From NCBI RefSeq assembly GCF_002197815.1, contig NZ_NIUB01000002.1, positions 1 to 64,000 on the forward strand: 64,000 nucleotides of DNA, in the 5' to 3' direction. Position 1 is the stretch's first letter; the number at the start of each line of letters is the position of its first letter. Made by a program: the position numbers and the translations under genes. Of the stretch, positions 1 to 8,045 are shown piece after piece. Below the pieces are notes generated by a model, which saw only the letters and a list, made by a program, of their open reading frames with translations, searched no databases and was not told the DNA's origin. The stretch comes from Pseudomonas oleovorans subsp. oleovorans (GTDB lineage Bacteria > Pseudomonadota > Gammaproteobacteria > Pseudomonadales > Pseudomonadaceae).

Positions 1-128
1 TCTGGGTTGAGGCTGGAGAGCTGTGCCATCCACCGCGAAAACTGAACCGCTTTCATGATAGATCCCTCATGCTGGGAAAGATCACGATTCAGTTTAGACC
101 ACTGCAACAGATAACTCAGACAGAGCCT
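1..128 (-). mobile_element. 5' end of a probable IS1595-type insertion sequence
   Basis: The acyl-CoA dehydrogenase reading frame loses all family similarity at about position 128. From there to the window edge the minus strand reads a short non-coding end followed by an ATG at 56, opening a frame that begins MKAVQFSRWMAQLSSLNP. This short N-terminus resembles those I recall for IS1595-type transposases. Only 18 codons are visible, so the family name is a guess. The insertion itself is better supported than the family because a conserved gene is cut. The frame happens to stay open across the junction. Confidence 0.45.
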
Positions 129-965
129 TTGGAAATGCGCCACCGGGCGGCCAAAGGCCTGGCGTTCCTTGACGTACTCGATGGTGGTCTGCAGCGCCGC
201 CTCGGCGCCGGCCACAGCGCCACAGGCATTGGTCAGGCGCTCCTGGGCGAGCATATTCATCAGGTAGAAGAAGCCGCCCTTGGCATCGCCCAAGAGGTTC
301 TCCTTGGGCACCTTAACGTCGTTGAAGAACAGCTCGGCAGTGTCCTGGCTGTGCATGCCGAGCTTCTTCAGCTTCTTGCCGCGCTCGAAGCCGGGCATGC
401 CCCGCTCCACCAGAAACAGCCCCATGGCGTGCTTGTTGGCCGGGTCGGTCTTGGCTGCGACGATCACTACATCAGCCAGGTAGCCGTTGGAGATGAACAC
501 CTTGGAACCGTTGAGCAACCAGTGATCGCCCTTGTCCACGGCCGTGGTGCGCATGCCGGCCAGATCGGAGCCGGCAGACGGCTCGGTCATCGCCACCGCC
601 AGGATGGTTTCACCGCTGATGATGCCCGGCAGCAGGCGCGCCTTCTGCTCGGCATTGCCGTACTCGGCGATATAGGGGCCGCACAGCGCCGAGTGTAGCG
701 GGATCATGAAACCCGGTTCGTTGATGCGCGCCAGCTCCTCGCACATGATCTGCTCGTAACGAAAGTCCTTGAGCCCCGCTCCGCCGTACTCCTCGTCCGC
801 CCAGGGCAACAGAAAACCCATCTCGCCGGCTTTGCGCCACACGCTGCGATCCACCACACCAGCCTCTTCCCAGGCTTCCTGATGCGGCACCACCTCTTTA
901 TCGAGAAACGCAGCGAAGGCGTCGCGGAACAGGTTGTGCTCGGTGTCGAAATGGTTGCGTTGCAT
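129..965 (-). pseudogene. acyl-CoA dehydrogenase, truncated by an insertion
   Basis: The FAD-dependent acyl-CoA dehydrogenase family oxidises acyl-CoA to trans-2-enoyl-CoA in beta-oxidation or amino-acid breakdown. About 279 codons remain, starting MQRNHFDTEHNLFRDAF. The N-terminal helical domain and middle beta domain are complete, including the flavin/substrate motif AMTEPSAGSDLAGMRT near residue 130 and the signature ERQAFGRPVAHFQ at the end. The C-terminal helical domain, normally about another 100 residues with the catalytic glutamate found in many family members, is absent because foreign sequence begins right after HFQ. The product is therefore predicted inactive. The gene is divergent from an AraC-type regulator 163 bp away. 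The rest of the gene could resume beyond the window on the far side of the insertion. The exact acyl-CoA substrate cannot be told. Confidence 0.85.
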
Positions 966-1128
966 GGGGCGGGTCCTCCGCTGTTGTTATGTCCTTGAGG
1001 TTAAGGGCCGCCCCGCCGCCCCTCAATGACCCATGCGCTCAGCCTCGGTTGACCCAATCGCTCGGTTGGCTTGCCCTGGCTGGGAGCAACTGCCTACCAT
1101 CGACCACCCTCGATTTCGGAAACCCAGC

Positions 1129-2127
1129 ATGCGCGAACGCACCATTGCCAGCCACTTCGTCCGCGCCGCCCTGCGCGGTGCGGACCGCCACGGCCTGGCC
1201 TGCGACCCGATACTGCGCCAGGCTGGCATCCAGAGCGCCGTGCTGGTCGAGCCGCGCGCACGCATCGCCCCGGAGCAATTCTCCCGGCTGATGCAACTGC
1301 TGTGGGAAGCGCTGGACGACGAATACCTGGGTTTCGGCCGCCAGCCGAGCAAACGCGGCACCTTCGCCATGATGAGCCACGCCATCATCCACTGCCGCAG
1401 CCTGGAAAAAGCCCTGAGTCGTGGCGCGATGTTCTACGGCCTGTTTCCCGACGCGCCAGGCATCAGCCTGCAACGCGAAGGCGACTGGGCGCGGCTGAGC
1501 GTCGACGACAGCACGCTGTGGGATCCGGACCATTTTCTGGTCGAAAGTCTGCTGGTGATCTGGCATCGCCTGGGTAGCTGGCTGATCGGCCAGCGCATCC
1601 GCCTGGAAGAAGCCACCTTCGCCTACCCCGAACCCGCGCATGCCGCCGAGTACGAACTGCTGTTCCCCTGCAGCCGGCGCTTTGCCGCCGGACAAACCAG
1701 CCTGCTGTTCCACGCCCGCTACCTGGCCATGCCGCTGCTGCAGGACGAACGCACGCTCAAGCAATTCCTCCAACACTCCCCCGCCGATCTGCTGGCCCGT
1801 CCCGACGGCGGCGACAGCCTGATCAGCCAGATTCGTCGCCTGCTCGGCCGCGACTGCCGCACCTGGCCGGACCTGGAACAGGTCGCCCAGCACCTGCACA
1901 CCAGCCCACAAACCCTGCGCCGCCACCTGCGCGAAGAAGGCACCAGCTTCCAGGAACTCAAGGACCACCTGCGCCGCGACCTCGCCATCTACCACCTGGG
2001 CCGCGACGAACTGGCGATTCAGGACATCGCCGAACAACTCGGCTTCTCCGAACCCTCGGCCTTTCATCGCGCGTTCAAGAAATGGACGGGGCTGACACCG
2101 GGGGCGTATCGGGCACAGGAGGGGTAA
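1129..2127 (+). CDS. AraC-family transcriptional regulator
   Basis: A 332-residue DNA-binding regulator. The N-terminal two thirds (MRERTIASHFVRAALRGAD onward) match the arabinose-binding-like domain of the OruR/ArgR-type AraC subgroup. The last 100 or so residues carry the two helix-turn-helix units, seen as LEQVAQHLHTSPQTLRRHL and IQDIAEQLGFSEPSAFHRAF, ending FKKWTGLTPGAYR, the family signature. An upstream ATG at 1033 is in frame, but the family N-terminus begins at 1129, so 1129 is chosen. The divergent, interrupted acyl-CoA dehydrogenase is the obvious candidate target. This is inferred from position only, and the ligand is unknown. Confidence 0.85.
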   Translation: MRERTIASHFVRAALRGADRHGLACDPILRQAGIQSAVLVEPRARIAPEQFSRLMQLLWEALDDEYLGFGRQPSKRGTFAMMSHAIIHCRSLEKALSRGAMFYGLFPDAPGISLQREGDWARLSVDDSTLWDPDHFLVESLLVIWHRLGSWLIGQRIRLEEATFAYPEPAHAAEYELLFPCSRRFAAGQTSLLFHARYLAMPLLQDERTLKQFLQHSPADLLARPDGGDSLISQIRRLLGRDCRTWPDLEQVAQHLHTSPQTLRRHLREEGTSFQELKDHLRRDLAIYHLGRDELAIQDIAEQLGFSEPSAFHRAFKKWTGLTPGAYRAQEG

Positions 2128-2342
2128 GGCAGCATGGCTGCCTGTGCATCGGGCTTCGTGGATGGACAGGTCAGGCGGATATGCACTAGGTTCTGACCCA
2201 AGCCTGCTGGCAATGCGCCAGAGGCGATAGGCTTGCCGTTCTTCATGTCGCTTTTCATCCTGGGTGCTGTCGCGGGCGGTTGCAGGAGCTGAGTGCAACA
2301 CGCGCACTCGCGCGCCGAGCCTGCTTGCCCGCATGAATACTG

Positions 2343-2356
2343 TGTAATACATTGCA
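2343..2356. promoter_or_regulatory. candidate autoregulatory operator of the toxin-antitoxin pair
   Basis: The imperfect palindrome TGTAATACATTGCA lies 24 bases before the antitoxin start and just upstream of its GGAGG ribosome-binding site (2368-2372). Ribbon-helix-helix antitoxins usually bind short palindromes at this position to repress their own operon. The role is inferred. Confidence 0.35.
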
Positions 2357-2379
2357 TTCAAAAGTATGGAGGCATATCC

Positions 2380-2652
2380 ATGAGCGTCACAACCGTCCGG
2401 CTTCAACCGGAACTCGAAGAAAATCTTGGCGCTATGGCCGAGAAGCTTCAGAGAAGTAAAAGTTGGCTTATTAATCAAGCACTTAGAGAGTTCTTTGAGC
2501 GCCAGGAGCTAGAGCAGAACCGCTGGCAAGAAACACTGCAAGCGATGGAGTCAGTGGCGCAGGGCCGAGTTGTATCCGGCGAAGCTGTAGCTGCCTGGCT
2601 GCAAAGCTGGGGCACCGACAATGAGCTATCCCCACCGAAGGCTGGTCAGTGA
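2380..2652 (+). CDS. ribbon-helix-helix (ParD/RelB-like) antitoxin
   Basis: A 90-residue protein starting MSVTTVRLQPELEENLGAMA. The first 45 residues have the CopG/Arc-type ribbon-helix-helix pattern: one beta strand (TVRLQPEL) then two helices through SKSWLINQALREFFER. The acidic C-terminal tail would wrap around the toxin. The start at 2380 is chosen because GGAGG lies 8 bases upstream; an in-frame start at 2293 would add residues unlike the family. The stop overlaps the toxin start by four bases (GTGA), so the pair is translationally coupled. Expected roles are to neutralise the toxin and repress the operon. AT content is somewhat higher than in neighbours, which suits a transferred module. 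Confidence 0.85.
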   Translation: MSVTTVRLQPELEENLGAMAEKLQRSKSWLINQALREFFERQELEQNRWQETLQAMESVAQGRVVSGEAVAAWLQSWGTDNELSPPKAGQ

Positions 2653-2939
2653 GACTGGCCTACTCAGAAAACGCGGTGGCAGACCTCGTTCGCCTGCGCG
2701 AATTCATAGCAGAGAACGATCCTCTTGCTGCTGCACGCATTGCAGCAGAGCTCCTTTCCCGCATCGAGAATCTTTGTCTATATCCAGAAATGGGCCGCGC
2801 TGTTGAGCTTGCTCCAAGCCCAAAAGCCATTCGAGACGCAGTTTTCGGAAAATATAGAGTCCGCTATTCAGCCCACACAGAAACTATCGTCATTCTTCGT
2901 ATATGGCACCACAACGAAGACCGTACACCAAGCATCTAA
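2649..2939 (+). CDS. RelE/ParE-family toxin
   Basis: A 96-residue protein with a GTG start inside the antitoxin stop. It reads MRLAYSENAVADLVRLREFIAENDPLAA in the N-terminal helical hairpin and ends GKYRVRYSAHTETIVILRIWHHNEDR, the characteristic ParE/RelE C-terminal beta sheet. RelE members cut mRNA at the ribosome and ParE members inhibit gyrase; sequence inspection cannot separate them, though the Y-R-V-R-Y...I-L-R-I-W-H pattern is common in ParE-like proteins. The length is normal and the frame intact, so it is probably functional. About 260 bp of non-coding sequence with nothing I recognise separates it from phoQ. Confidence 0.85.
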   Translation: MRLAYSENAVADLVRLREFIAENDPLAAARIAAELLSRIENLCLYPEMGRAVELAPSPKAIRDAVFGKYRVRYSAHTETIVILRIWHHNEDRTPSI

Positions 2940-3197
2940 CAACTGACATGGACTCTCCCCACAAGTAGTGAGCAAAGCTTCGCTTTGGCACCTGTCACCA
3001 GCGCGATGACATTCGTATATCCGGCCTGTTCTGGGCCTTTGCGCCCTGGCCATTCCGTAGTTCGCGCCGCGAGGGCGAAGCGTTCAATTGATCAGGGCTC
3101 ACATTTGGTATCGACCTTGTTCCGCTGCAGGACTCGCCTGGACCGGCAGCGGTTCTGTTCCGTACAAGAATCGGAAGAACGTGCCTGACAGCAAGGC

Positions 3198-4580
3198 TCA
3201 GTCGTACAACCGCACCCTGAAACAGGCGCCGCCCAGTTCCGAATCTTCCAGGCTTAGCTCGCCGTCGTAGCTGTCGACGATATCTTCCACCACCGCCAGG
3301 CCGATGCCCTGCCCCGGGTTCTGTGCATCCAGTCGTTCGCCGCGCTGCAGCACCCGCTCACGCTGGTGCGGGGGCACGCCGGGGCCGTCGTCTTCGATGG
3401 TCAGCAGGCAGCCGCCAGCCAGGGGTTGCAGCCTCACACGCACCTGTTGCAGGCACAAGCGGTAGGCGTTTTCCAGCAGGTTGCCGAGCAGTTCCATCAG
3501 CGCGCCACGTTCCATGGTGATCTGGCTGTGCGCGGGCACGTCCAGGGTCGCTTCGACGCGCTTATCCCGGTAGACCTTGTCCAGCGAGCGGCACAGGCTA
3601 TCGAGCAGCGGCCAGACCTGTTCGCGATGACGCACCAGGCCGCTGCGACGCAGGCTGGCGCGTTGCAGTTGATAGCCGACCTGCTGGCTCATGCGTTCGA
3701 TCTGCGCCTGCATCAGTTGCGCCTGTTCGCGATTGTCCGGCTGCACAGCCAGGCTTTCACCAATGCCCTGCAACACGCTGAGTGGTGTTTTCAGGCTGTG
3801 GGCGAGGTCTTCCAGCGAGTCGCGGTAGCGCTCGCGCTGACGCCGTTCGCTGTCGAGCAGGCGGTTGAGGGAGTTGGTCAGGCGCAGCAATTCGCGCGGG
3901 TGTTCGTCACTCAGGCGCTGGCGGGTACCGGCCTCCACGCCATCGAGCTCGTCGCTTAAACCTCGCAAGCTGCGAAAGCCCCAGGTCAGGCCGAACCAGA
4001 GCAGGCCCAGCAGCACCAGCAGGGCGATGCCCAGCCACAGGCGCAGTTGCCAGGCGAAACCGTTGAACAGCCCCTGGTATTCGCGGGTCGGCTGCATGGT
4101 GACGATGCTCAGCGCGGTTTGATCGCCGCGCAGCAGGTCTACTTCGATGTCATAGACAAAGTATTCCTGGCCGTTTTCGTCGCGAATGCGCACGAACTCG
4201 TGGCCGCGACCGTCATAACGCGGCAGGTAGCGCACCAGTTCGTCGATGGATGAGCGCGAGCGCCAGAGCATCTGGCCTTCACGGTCGAAGATGAAGCCCA
4301 GCAGGTGCGAGTCGAGGTTGTCGAATTCTTCGTCCGGCATCTTCTCCGGCATGTGCAACTGGCCGTCGTCGATACGCGCGGCGGATATCAGCGCTGCCGC
4401 GTCGGAGGCCAGGCGCTTTTCGATGGTCTGCTCCAGGGCCATGAGAAACACGCCCTGCAGCACCGGCATCAACAGCAGCATGAACAGCATCGCCAGCGCG
4501 GCGCTGGCCAGCATCAAACGCAGCCGCAGGGAGGCGAAACGCATACGCAGCTTGCGTAGAACGGCGCGCGCTCGACTCAC
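3198..4580 (-). CDS. phoQ: sensor histidine kinase PhoQ
   Basis: A 460-residue inner-membrane kinase, partner of PhoP. A first membrane segment at about residues 20-45 and a second at about 178-200 flank a periplasmic sensor of roughly 135 residues with an acidic stretch (PDEEFDNLD near 82-90). A HAMP-like linker and DHp helix follow, with the phospho-accepting histidine in LAHSLKTPLSVL (His261). The ATP-binding domain has GNLLENAYR, DDGPGVP and GQGIGLAVV boxes. Known PhoQ proteins sense low Mg2+ and cationic peptides. The start overlaps the end of phoP by four bases. Assignment rests on the oprH-phoP-phoQ order and on the near-canonical PhoP next door; the kinase alone would be less certain. 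Confidence 0.9.
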   Translation of the reverse strand: MSRARAVLRKLRMRFASLRLRLMLASAALAMLFMLLLMPVLQGVFLMALEQTIEKRLASDAAALISAARIDDGQLHMPEKMPDEEFDNLDSHLLGFIFDREGQMLWRSRSSIDELVRYLPRYDGRGHEFVRIRDENGQEYFVYDIEVDLLRGDQTALSIVTMQPTREYQGLFNGFAWQLRLWLGIALLVLLGLLWFGLTWGFRSLRGLSDELDGVEAGTRQRLSDEHPRELLRLTNSLNRLLDSERRQRERYRDSLEDLAHSLKTPLSVLQGIGESLAVQPDNREQAQLMQAQIERMSQQVGYQLQRASLRRSGLVRHREQVWPLLDSLCRSLDKVYRDKRVEATLDVPAHSQITMERGALMELLGNLLENAYRLCLQQVRVRLQPLAGGCLLTIEDDGPGVPPHQRERVLQRGERLDAQNPGQGIGLAVVEDIVDSYDGELSLEDSELGGACFRVRLYD

Positions 4581-5254
4581 TTGCAGCGCTCGTTGAACAT
4601 GTAGCCCTGGCCGCGCACGGTTTCTATCGGTTTGCCGCCCAGCACTGCCTCCAGCTTGCGCCGCAGACGACCTACCAGCACTTCTATGACGTTGGGATCA
4701 CGCTCGTCGTCGCCCGGATAGAGCTGTTCCATCAGGCGCTCCTTGGCCACCACCTGCTGATGGTGCAGCATGAGGTACTCGAGGATGCGGTACTCGTAGG
4801 CGGTCAGCTGCAGCGACTGTTCATCCACCGTGGCCTGCTTGCGATTGAGGTACAGCACCAGGGAGCCCGCTTCGATGGTCGACTTGGTGAACCCGGAAGA
4901 ACGTCGCAGCAGCGCGTTCAGACGTGCTTCCAGCTCCTCGAACTGGAACGGTTTGACCACATAGTCGTCGGCACCGCAGGAAAGCCCTTCGACCTTGTCC
5001 TGCCAGTTACCGCGTGCGGTGAGTATCAGGATCGGAAAGTTCTTGTCCTGGCTGCGCAGCTCACGGATCAGGTCGATACCGCTCATACCAGGCAGACCGA
5101 GGTCGACCAGGGCCAGGTCATGATTGAAGGACTCAGCTCGGTACAGTGCTTCTTCGGCGGTGCGCACGGCATCCACCACATGCCCGTTTTCGCTGAGGCG
5201 AGTGAACAGATGGTGACGCAGCAGCGCCTCATCCTCCACCACCAGCAATTTCAT
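4577..5254 (-). CDS. phoP: response regulator PhoP
   Basis: A 225-residue OmpR-type regulator. The receiver domain has the acidic pocket VEDE, phospho-acceptor Asp51 in LVDLGLPGMSG, Thr79 in LTARG and Lys101 in VVKPFQ. The C-terminal winged helix includes LTAYEYRILEYLM, ERDPNVIEVLVGRLRRKL and RGQGYMF. The sequence is very close to the Pseudomonas PhoP I recall. It is expected to activate oprH-phoP-phoQ and lipid A modification genes under low Mg2+. It is co-directional with oprH, separated by a 208-bp gap that contains a large hairpin repeat, and overlaps phoQ. Confidence 0.95.
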   Translation of the reverse strand: MKLLVVEDEALLRHHLFTRLSENGHVVDAVRTAEEALYRAESFNHDLALVDLGLPGMSGIDLIRELRSQDKNFPILILTARGNWQDKVEGLSCGADDYVVKPFQFEELEARLNALLRRSSGFTKSTIEAGSLVLYLNRKQATVDEQSLQLTAYEYRILEYLMLHHQQVVAKERLMEQLYPGDDERDPNVIEVLVGRLRRKLEAVLGGKPIETVRGQGYMFNERCK

Positions 5255-5278
5255 GAGACTCCCCCTATTAAGTTGTGC

Positions 5279-5446
5279 GAAGGCCGGGCAAATCAGTCAG
5301 CGTGAAAACTACTGCGCTCGGCCATGCTGCGTTAAAACCCGGCTCAGAATGCTCATTTACAAGTCGTAAACTGCGCTTCTTCGCCGGCTTTTACCTTGCC
5401 TGACCTTCGCTCGCTACGTTTTCACTCGGACTGATGCCCGGCCTGG
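5279..5446. repeat. large imperfect inverted repeat between oprH and phoP
   Basis: The outer arms read AGGCCGGGCAAATCAGTCAG near 5279 and CGGACTGATGCCCGGCCT near 5428, which are reverse complements with a few mismatches. An inner pair around 5335-5362 and 5368-5395 (TCATTTAC against GTAAACTG) folds further, so the whole gap can form one long hairpin. A related but more decayed copy, in the opposite orientation, lies at about 36225-36415. The shared pieces include GTTAAAAC, ATGCTCATTTAC and CCTTGCCTG. Confidence 0.7.
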
Positions 5447-5462
5447 TAACGCTATGCCGCCA

Positions 5463-6068
5463 TTAGAAGGCGAAGTTGGCGCCGAGGTAGAGCTGCGAGC
5501 TGCTGTGCAGATCCAGCGACCCGGCCTTGCCTGCACCATGCGGCGCCATTTCCGTGCTGGCATTGGTACGCAGGTAACGATAGCCGGCTTCGATCGAGGT
5601 GTTGCTGTTCAGTTCCTGCAGAATACCGGCCTGCAGGCCTGCGGCAAAACCGATGTCACTGTCACGGGAGAAGCCACGGCTCTCCTGTTCGAGCTTGACC
5701 AGGCCGGCCGTCACACCACCGAACAGCTTGGTGTTGTTGCTGCCCAGCGGTACGAACATGTCGTAGCTGCCAAGCAGATTCTGCTGACGCAGCTTGTAGC
5801 CATTGTGACTGTCCGAGACATTCTCGTAGGTCGCGTAGTAGCGGCCGTCAGCGGTCGTCTGGCCGGCCCGGATACCCCAGGTTCCTTCACCATCGATCAC
5901 CTTGTCCAGCTTCGGATTGCCGAGGTTGGCATTCAGCGCGTTGGACTTCTGGATGTTGTTGTCGGTCTGGCCCCAGGTCAGGCCGACGAAATTGTCGTTG
6001 GCCTGGGCAGCGCTTGCACCCAGGGCCAGGCAGGTAGCGAAGGCGATACGGTTCAGGGTGATTTTCAT
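5463..6068 (-). CDS. oprH: outer membrane protein OprH
   Basis: A 201-residue small beta-barrel that in P. aeruginosa binds lipopolysaccharide and stabilises the outer membrane when Mg2+ is scarce. A signal peptide occupies residues 1-23 (MKITLNRIAFATCLALGASAAQA) ahead of mature NDNFVGLTWGQT. The alternating strand pattern ends SSSQLYLGANFAF with the terminal phenylalanine expected of outer-membrane barrels. Motifs SIEAGYRYLRTNASTEMAPH and GSLDLHSSSQ match OprH closely. The first gene of the phoPQ transcript, it has a PhoP-type operator array upstream. An in-frame upstream extension to 6386 runs into the next gene and is not used. Confidence 0.95.
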   Translation of the reverse strand: MKITLNRIAFATCLALGASAAQANDNFVGLTWGQTDNNIQKSNALNANLGNPKLDKVIDGEGTWGIRAGQTTADGRYYATYENVSDSHNGYKLRQQNLLGSYDMFVPLGSNNTKLFGGVTAGLVKLEQESRGFSRDSDIGFAAGLQAGILQELNSNTSIEAGYRYLRTNASTEMAPHGAGKAGSLDLHSSSQLYLGANFAF

Positions 6069-6127
6069 GGCGTCATTCCTCTCGTTGCGGTTTTGATCAA
6101 CTTGGCAACGAGTCTGCCGGAAGACGA

Positions 6128-6166
6128 CTGAATCCCCGCTGAACCCTCCTTGAACCTGCACTGAAC
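6128..6166 (-). promoter_or_regulatory. four-hexamer PhoP-type operator upstream of oprH
   Basis: Read on the minus strand, four hexamers follow one another at exactly 11-base spacing: GTTCAG (6161-6166), GTTCAA (6150-6155), GTTCAG (6139-6144) and ATTCAG (6128-6133), with five bases between each. Tandem hexamers one helical turn apart are how OmpR-family dimers bind. The array lies 60-98 bases before the oprH start, in the gap behind the MFS gene. PhoP as the binder is inferred from the operon. Confidence 0.7.
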
Positions 6167-6180
6167 GAGTGGCAAACAGG

Positions 6181-7353
6181 CTAGATACGCCGCACCAGAG
6201 CACCCGCAACGACAAACAGCGCAGCCAGAACGCCGAGCAATGCCAGCCAGCCGGCATGCTCCCAGACGTAACCGCCGACATAGCCCACCAGGCTGGAGCC
6301 CAGATAATAGGCGCACAGGTACAGCGCCGATGCCTGCGCCTTGGCGCCCTGCGCATGGATGCCGACCTGCCCGCTGGCCACCGCATGGGCCGAGAAGAAG
6401 CCCAGGGTGAACAGCGCCAGGCCGACCACCGCCGCGCTCAGCCAGGGCGCAGCGCACAGCGCTACGCCTAGCAGCATCAGGCCGATGCCGCCATTGAGCA
6501 CCTGACGCGCGCCAAAGCGTGGCACCAGGCGCCCGGCCCAGCCAGCACTGAGAATGCCGAGCAGGTACACGGTGAACAGCAGGCCGATGACCGTCGCCGA
6601 CAGGTTGAATGGCGCACCCGCCAGGCGAAAGCCGACATAGTTGAACAGTGCAACGAAACCGCCCATAAGCAGAAAGCCCAGGGCGAACAGCACGCGCAAA
6701 CGCGGGTTCTTCAGGTGCAGGGCGAAGTTGCCCAGCAGCCCGCGCACCGACAGCGGCTGGGCGGTAAAATGCCGCGACGGCGGCAGCAACCAGATGAACA
6801 GCCCCAGCGCCAGCAAACCCAGCCCGGCAATGCCGCCCAGGGCCCAGGGCCAACCGCCCAGGTCGCTGAGCAAACCGGCCAGCAAACGCCCGAGCAGGCC
6901 ACCCAGCGCCGTGCCACCGATATACAACCCCATCGCTGCCGGTAGCGCTTCAGGGTCGAACTCCTCACCGACATAGGCCATGGCCAGCGCCGGCAAACCG
7001 CTCAGCGCCAGCCCCAGCAGCGCACGCAAAATCAGCAGGCTGCTCCACTGCTCCACCAGTGCGCAGGCGATCCCCAGTAGCGCGGCCAGGCCCAGCGCCG
7101 CGACCATCACCGGCTTGCGCCCCCAGCTCTCGGCCAGTGCACCGGATACCAGCAGGCACAGGGCCAGGCTCAGGGTAGTCAGCGAAAGCGCCAGGCTGCT
7201 GCTGGCCGCAGACACGCGAAAGTGCGCGGCCAACAACGGCAGCAGAGGTTGCACGCAGTAAAGCATGGCGAAGGTGGCGAAACCGGCGCAGAACAGCGCC
7301 AGGGTGGCACGCCGATAACCGGCGCTGCCACGGCTCAGATGAGTCACGGACAT
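6181..7353 (-). CDS. MFS transporter, YnfM-like drug/sugar efflux type
   Basis: A 390-residue, very hydrophobic inner-membrane protein with about 12 predicted membrane segments split by a central loop near residues 195-215 (LLPPSRHFTAQ). The motif between segments 2 and 3, GALAESWGRKPVM, is the major-facilitator motif A, and the N-terminal LYCVQPLLPLLAAHF is typical of the YnfM/arabinose-efflux subgroup. The substrate cannot be read from sequence. It sits between oprH and the divergent nap operon, which I recall as direct neighbours in P. aeruginosa, so it may be a lineage insertion. Its stop is only 15 bp from the oprH operator array. Confidence 0.85.
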   Translation of the reverse strand: MSVTHLSRGSAGYRRATLALFCAGFATFAMLYCVQPLLPLLAAHFRVSAASSSLALSLTTLSLALCLLVSGALAESWGRKPVMVAALGLAALLGIACALVEQWSSLLILRALLGLALSGLPALAMAYVGEEFDPEALPAAMGLYIGGTALGGLLGRLLAGLLSDLGGWPWALGGIAGLGLLALGLFIWLLPPSRHFTAQPLSVRGLLGNFALHLKNPRLRVLFALGFLLMGGFVALFNYVGFRLAGAPFNLSATVIGLLFTVYLLGILSAGWAGRLVPRFGARQVLNGGIGLMLLGVALCAAPWLSAAVVGLALFTLGFFSAHAVASGQVGIHAQGAKAQASALYLCAYYLGSSLVGYVGGYVWEHAGWLALLGVLAALFVVAGALVRRI

Positions 7354-7511
7354 GGATGGACTGGCTCACGAAGCTGGATGCAAGCGATAGTCGGAACATG
7401 CCGCAAGACCGAACCGGGTGACGCCTGCAGGTGAATGAAACCAGACGAAATATTAGCACGCTATCGATAATCGCGAGCGCGTGCCATTAGCGCTCGTGCA
7501 ATTCCTTTTCC

Positions 7512-7525
7512 TTGATCCAGCTCAA
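7512..7525 (+). promoter_or_regulatory. candidate ANR/DNR (FNR-type) box before napE
   Basis: TTGATCCAGCTCAA matches the FNR-type palindrome TTGAT-N4-ATCAA at nine of ten positions. It lies 63 bases before the napE start. A possible -10 element TAGACT is at 7555-7560. Oxygen- or nitric-oxide-responsive control of nap would be expected but is not shown here. Confidence 0.5.
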
Positions 7526-7588
7526 CAGACTTTGCCCTTACTAACGTTAGGGTCTAGACTCAATTGCGAACGCAACGGAGAAGAGCGA

Positions 7589-7756
7589 ATGGCTACCCCG
7601 CCCGAGCGCAGCGCCATGAAAGGCAAGGAAACCCGCCTATTCGTCTTTCTCGTCGTCTGCCTCTTCCCCATCCTTTCGGTCGCGCTGGTCGGCGGCTACG
7701 GATTCATCATCTGGTTCATGCAGATGCTGCTGGGCCCACCTGGCCCACCCACCTGA
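7589..7756 (+). CDS. napE: periplasmic nitrate reductase component NapE
   Basis: A 55-residue single-pass membrane protein, MATPPERSAMKGKETRLFVF followed by a hydrophobic helix of about 28 residues and the tail LLGPPGPPT. The basic cytoplasmic N-terminus (KGKETR) then helix is the NapE/TorE family pattern. Its exact role in nitrate reduction is not settled in the literature. The start at 7589 has GGAG about 10 bases upstream; an earlier in-frame start at 7481 would run through the promoter. First gene of napEDABC. Confidence 0.85.
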   Translation: MATPPERSAMKGKETRLFVFLVVCLFPILSVALVGGYGFIIWFMQMLLGPPGPPT

Positions 7757-7784
7757 TCCTTCCTCACCTACGGAGCCACGGAAC

Positions 7785-8045
7785 ATGGCCGCCTCTATGC
7801 ATATTTCCAGTCTGCTGGTGCACGTACGGCCCGAATGGCTGGCTGCGGTGAAAGCCAACCTGCGCCAGCTGGAAGGCCTCGAACTGCATCAGGAAAGCCC
7901 GCAAGGCAAGCTGGTGGTGGTGCTGGAAACCGAACACGAGCGCCACATCCTCGCCCGCCTCGAACAGATCAACGCGTTGCCAGGCGTGCTCAATGCCGCT
8001 CTGGTTTACCACGAACTCCTCGACACAGAAGGAGACTCAGAATGA
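7785..8045 (+). CDS. napD: NapA maturation chaperone NapD
   Basis: An 86-residue cytoplasmic chaperone. NapD proteins bind the Tat signal peptide of NapA and hold it until the molybdenum cofactor is in place. The ferredoxin-like fold pattern is visible: [21 protein letters not shown], then [11 protein letters not shown], then [16 protein letters not shown]. Length is normal. Its stop overlaps the napA start (ATGA). P. aeruginosa has napF between napE and napD; here the 28-bp gap leaves no room for it. Confidence 0.95.
   Translation: MAASMHISSLLVHVRPEWLAAVKANLRQLEGLELHQESPQGKLVVVLETEHERHILARLEQINALPGVLNAALVYHELLDTEGDSE

Noticed and set aside
1039-2478. 479-codon open frame on the minus strand
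   Set aside because: It is antisense to the AraC regulator and the start of the antitoxin gene, both well supported.
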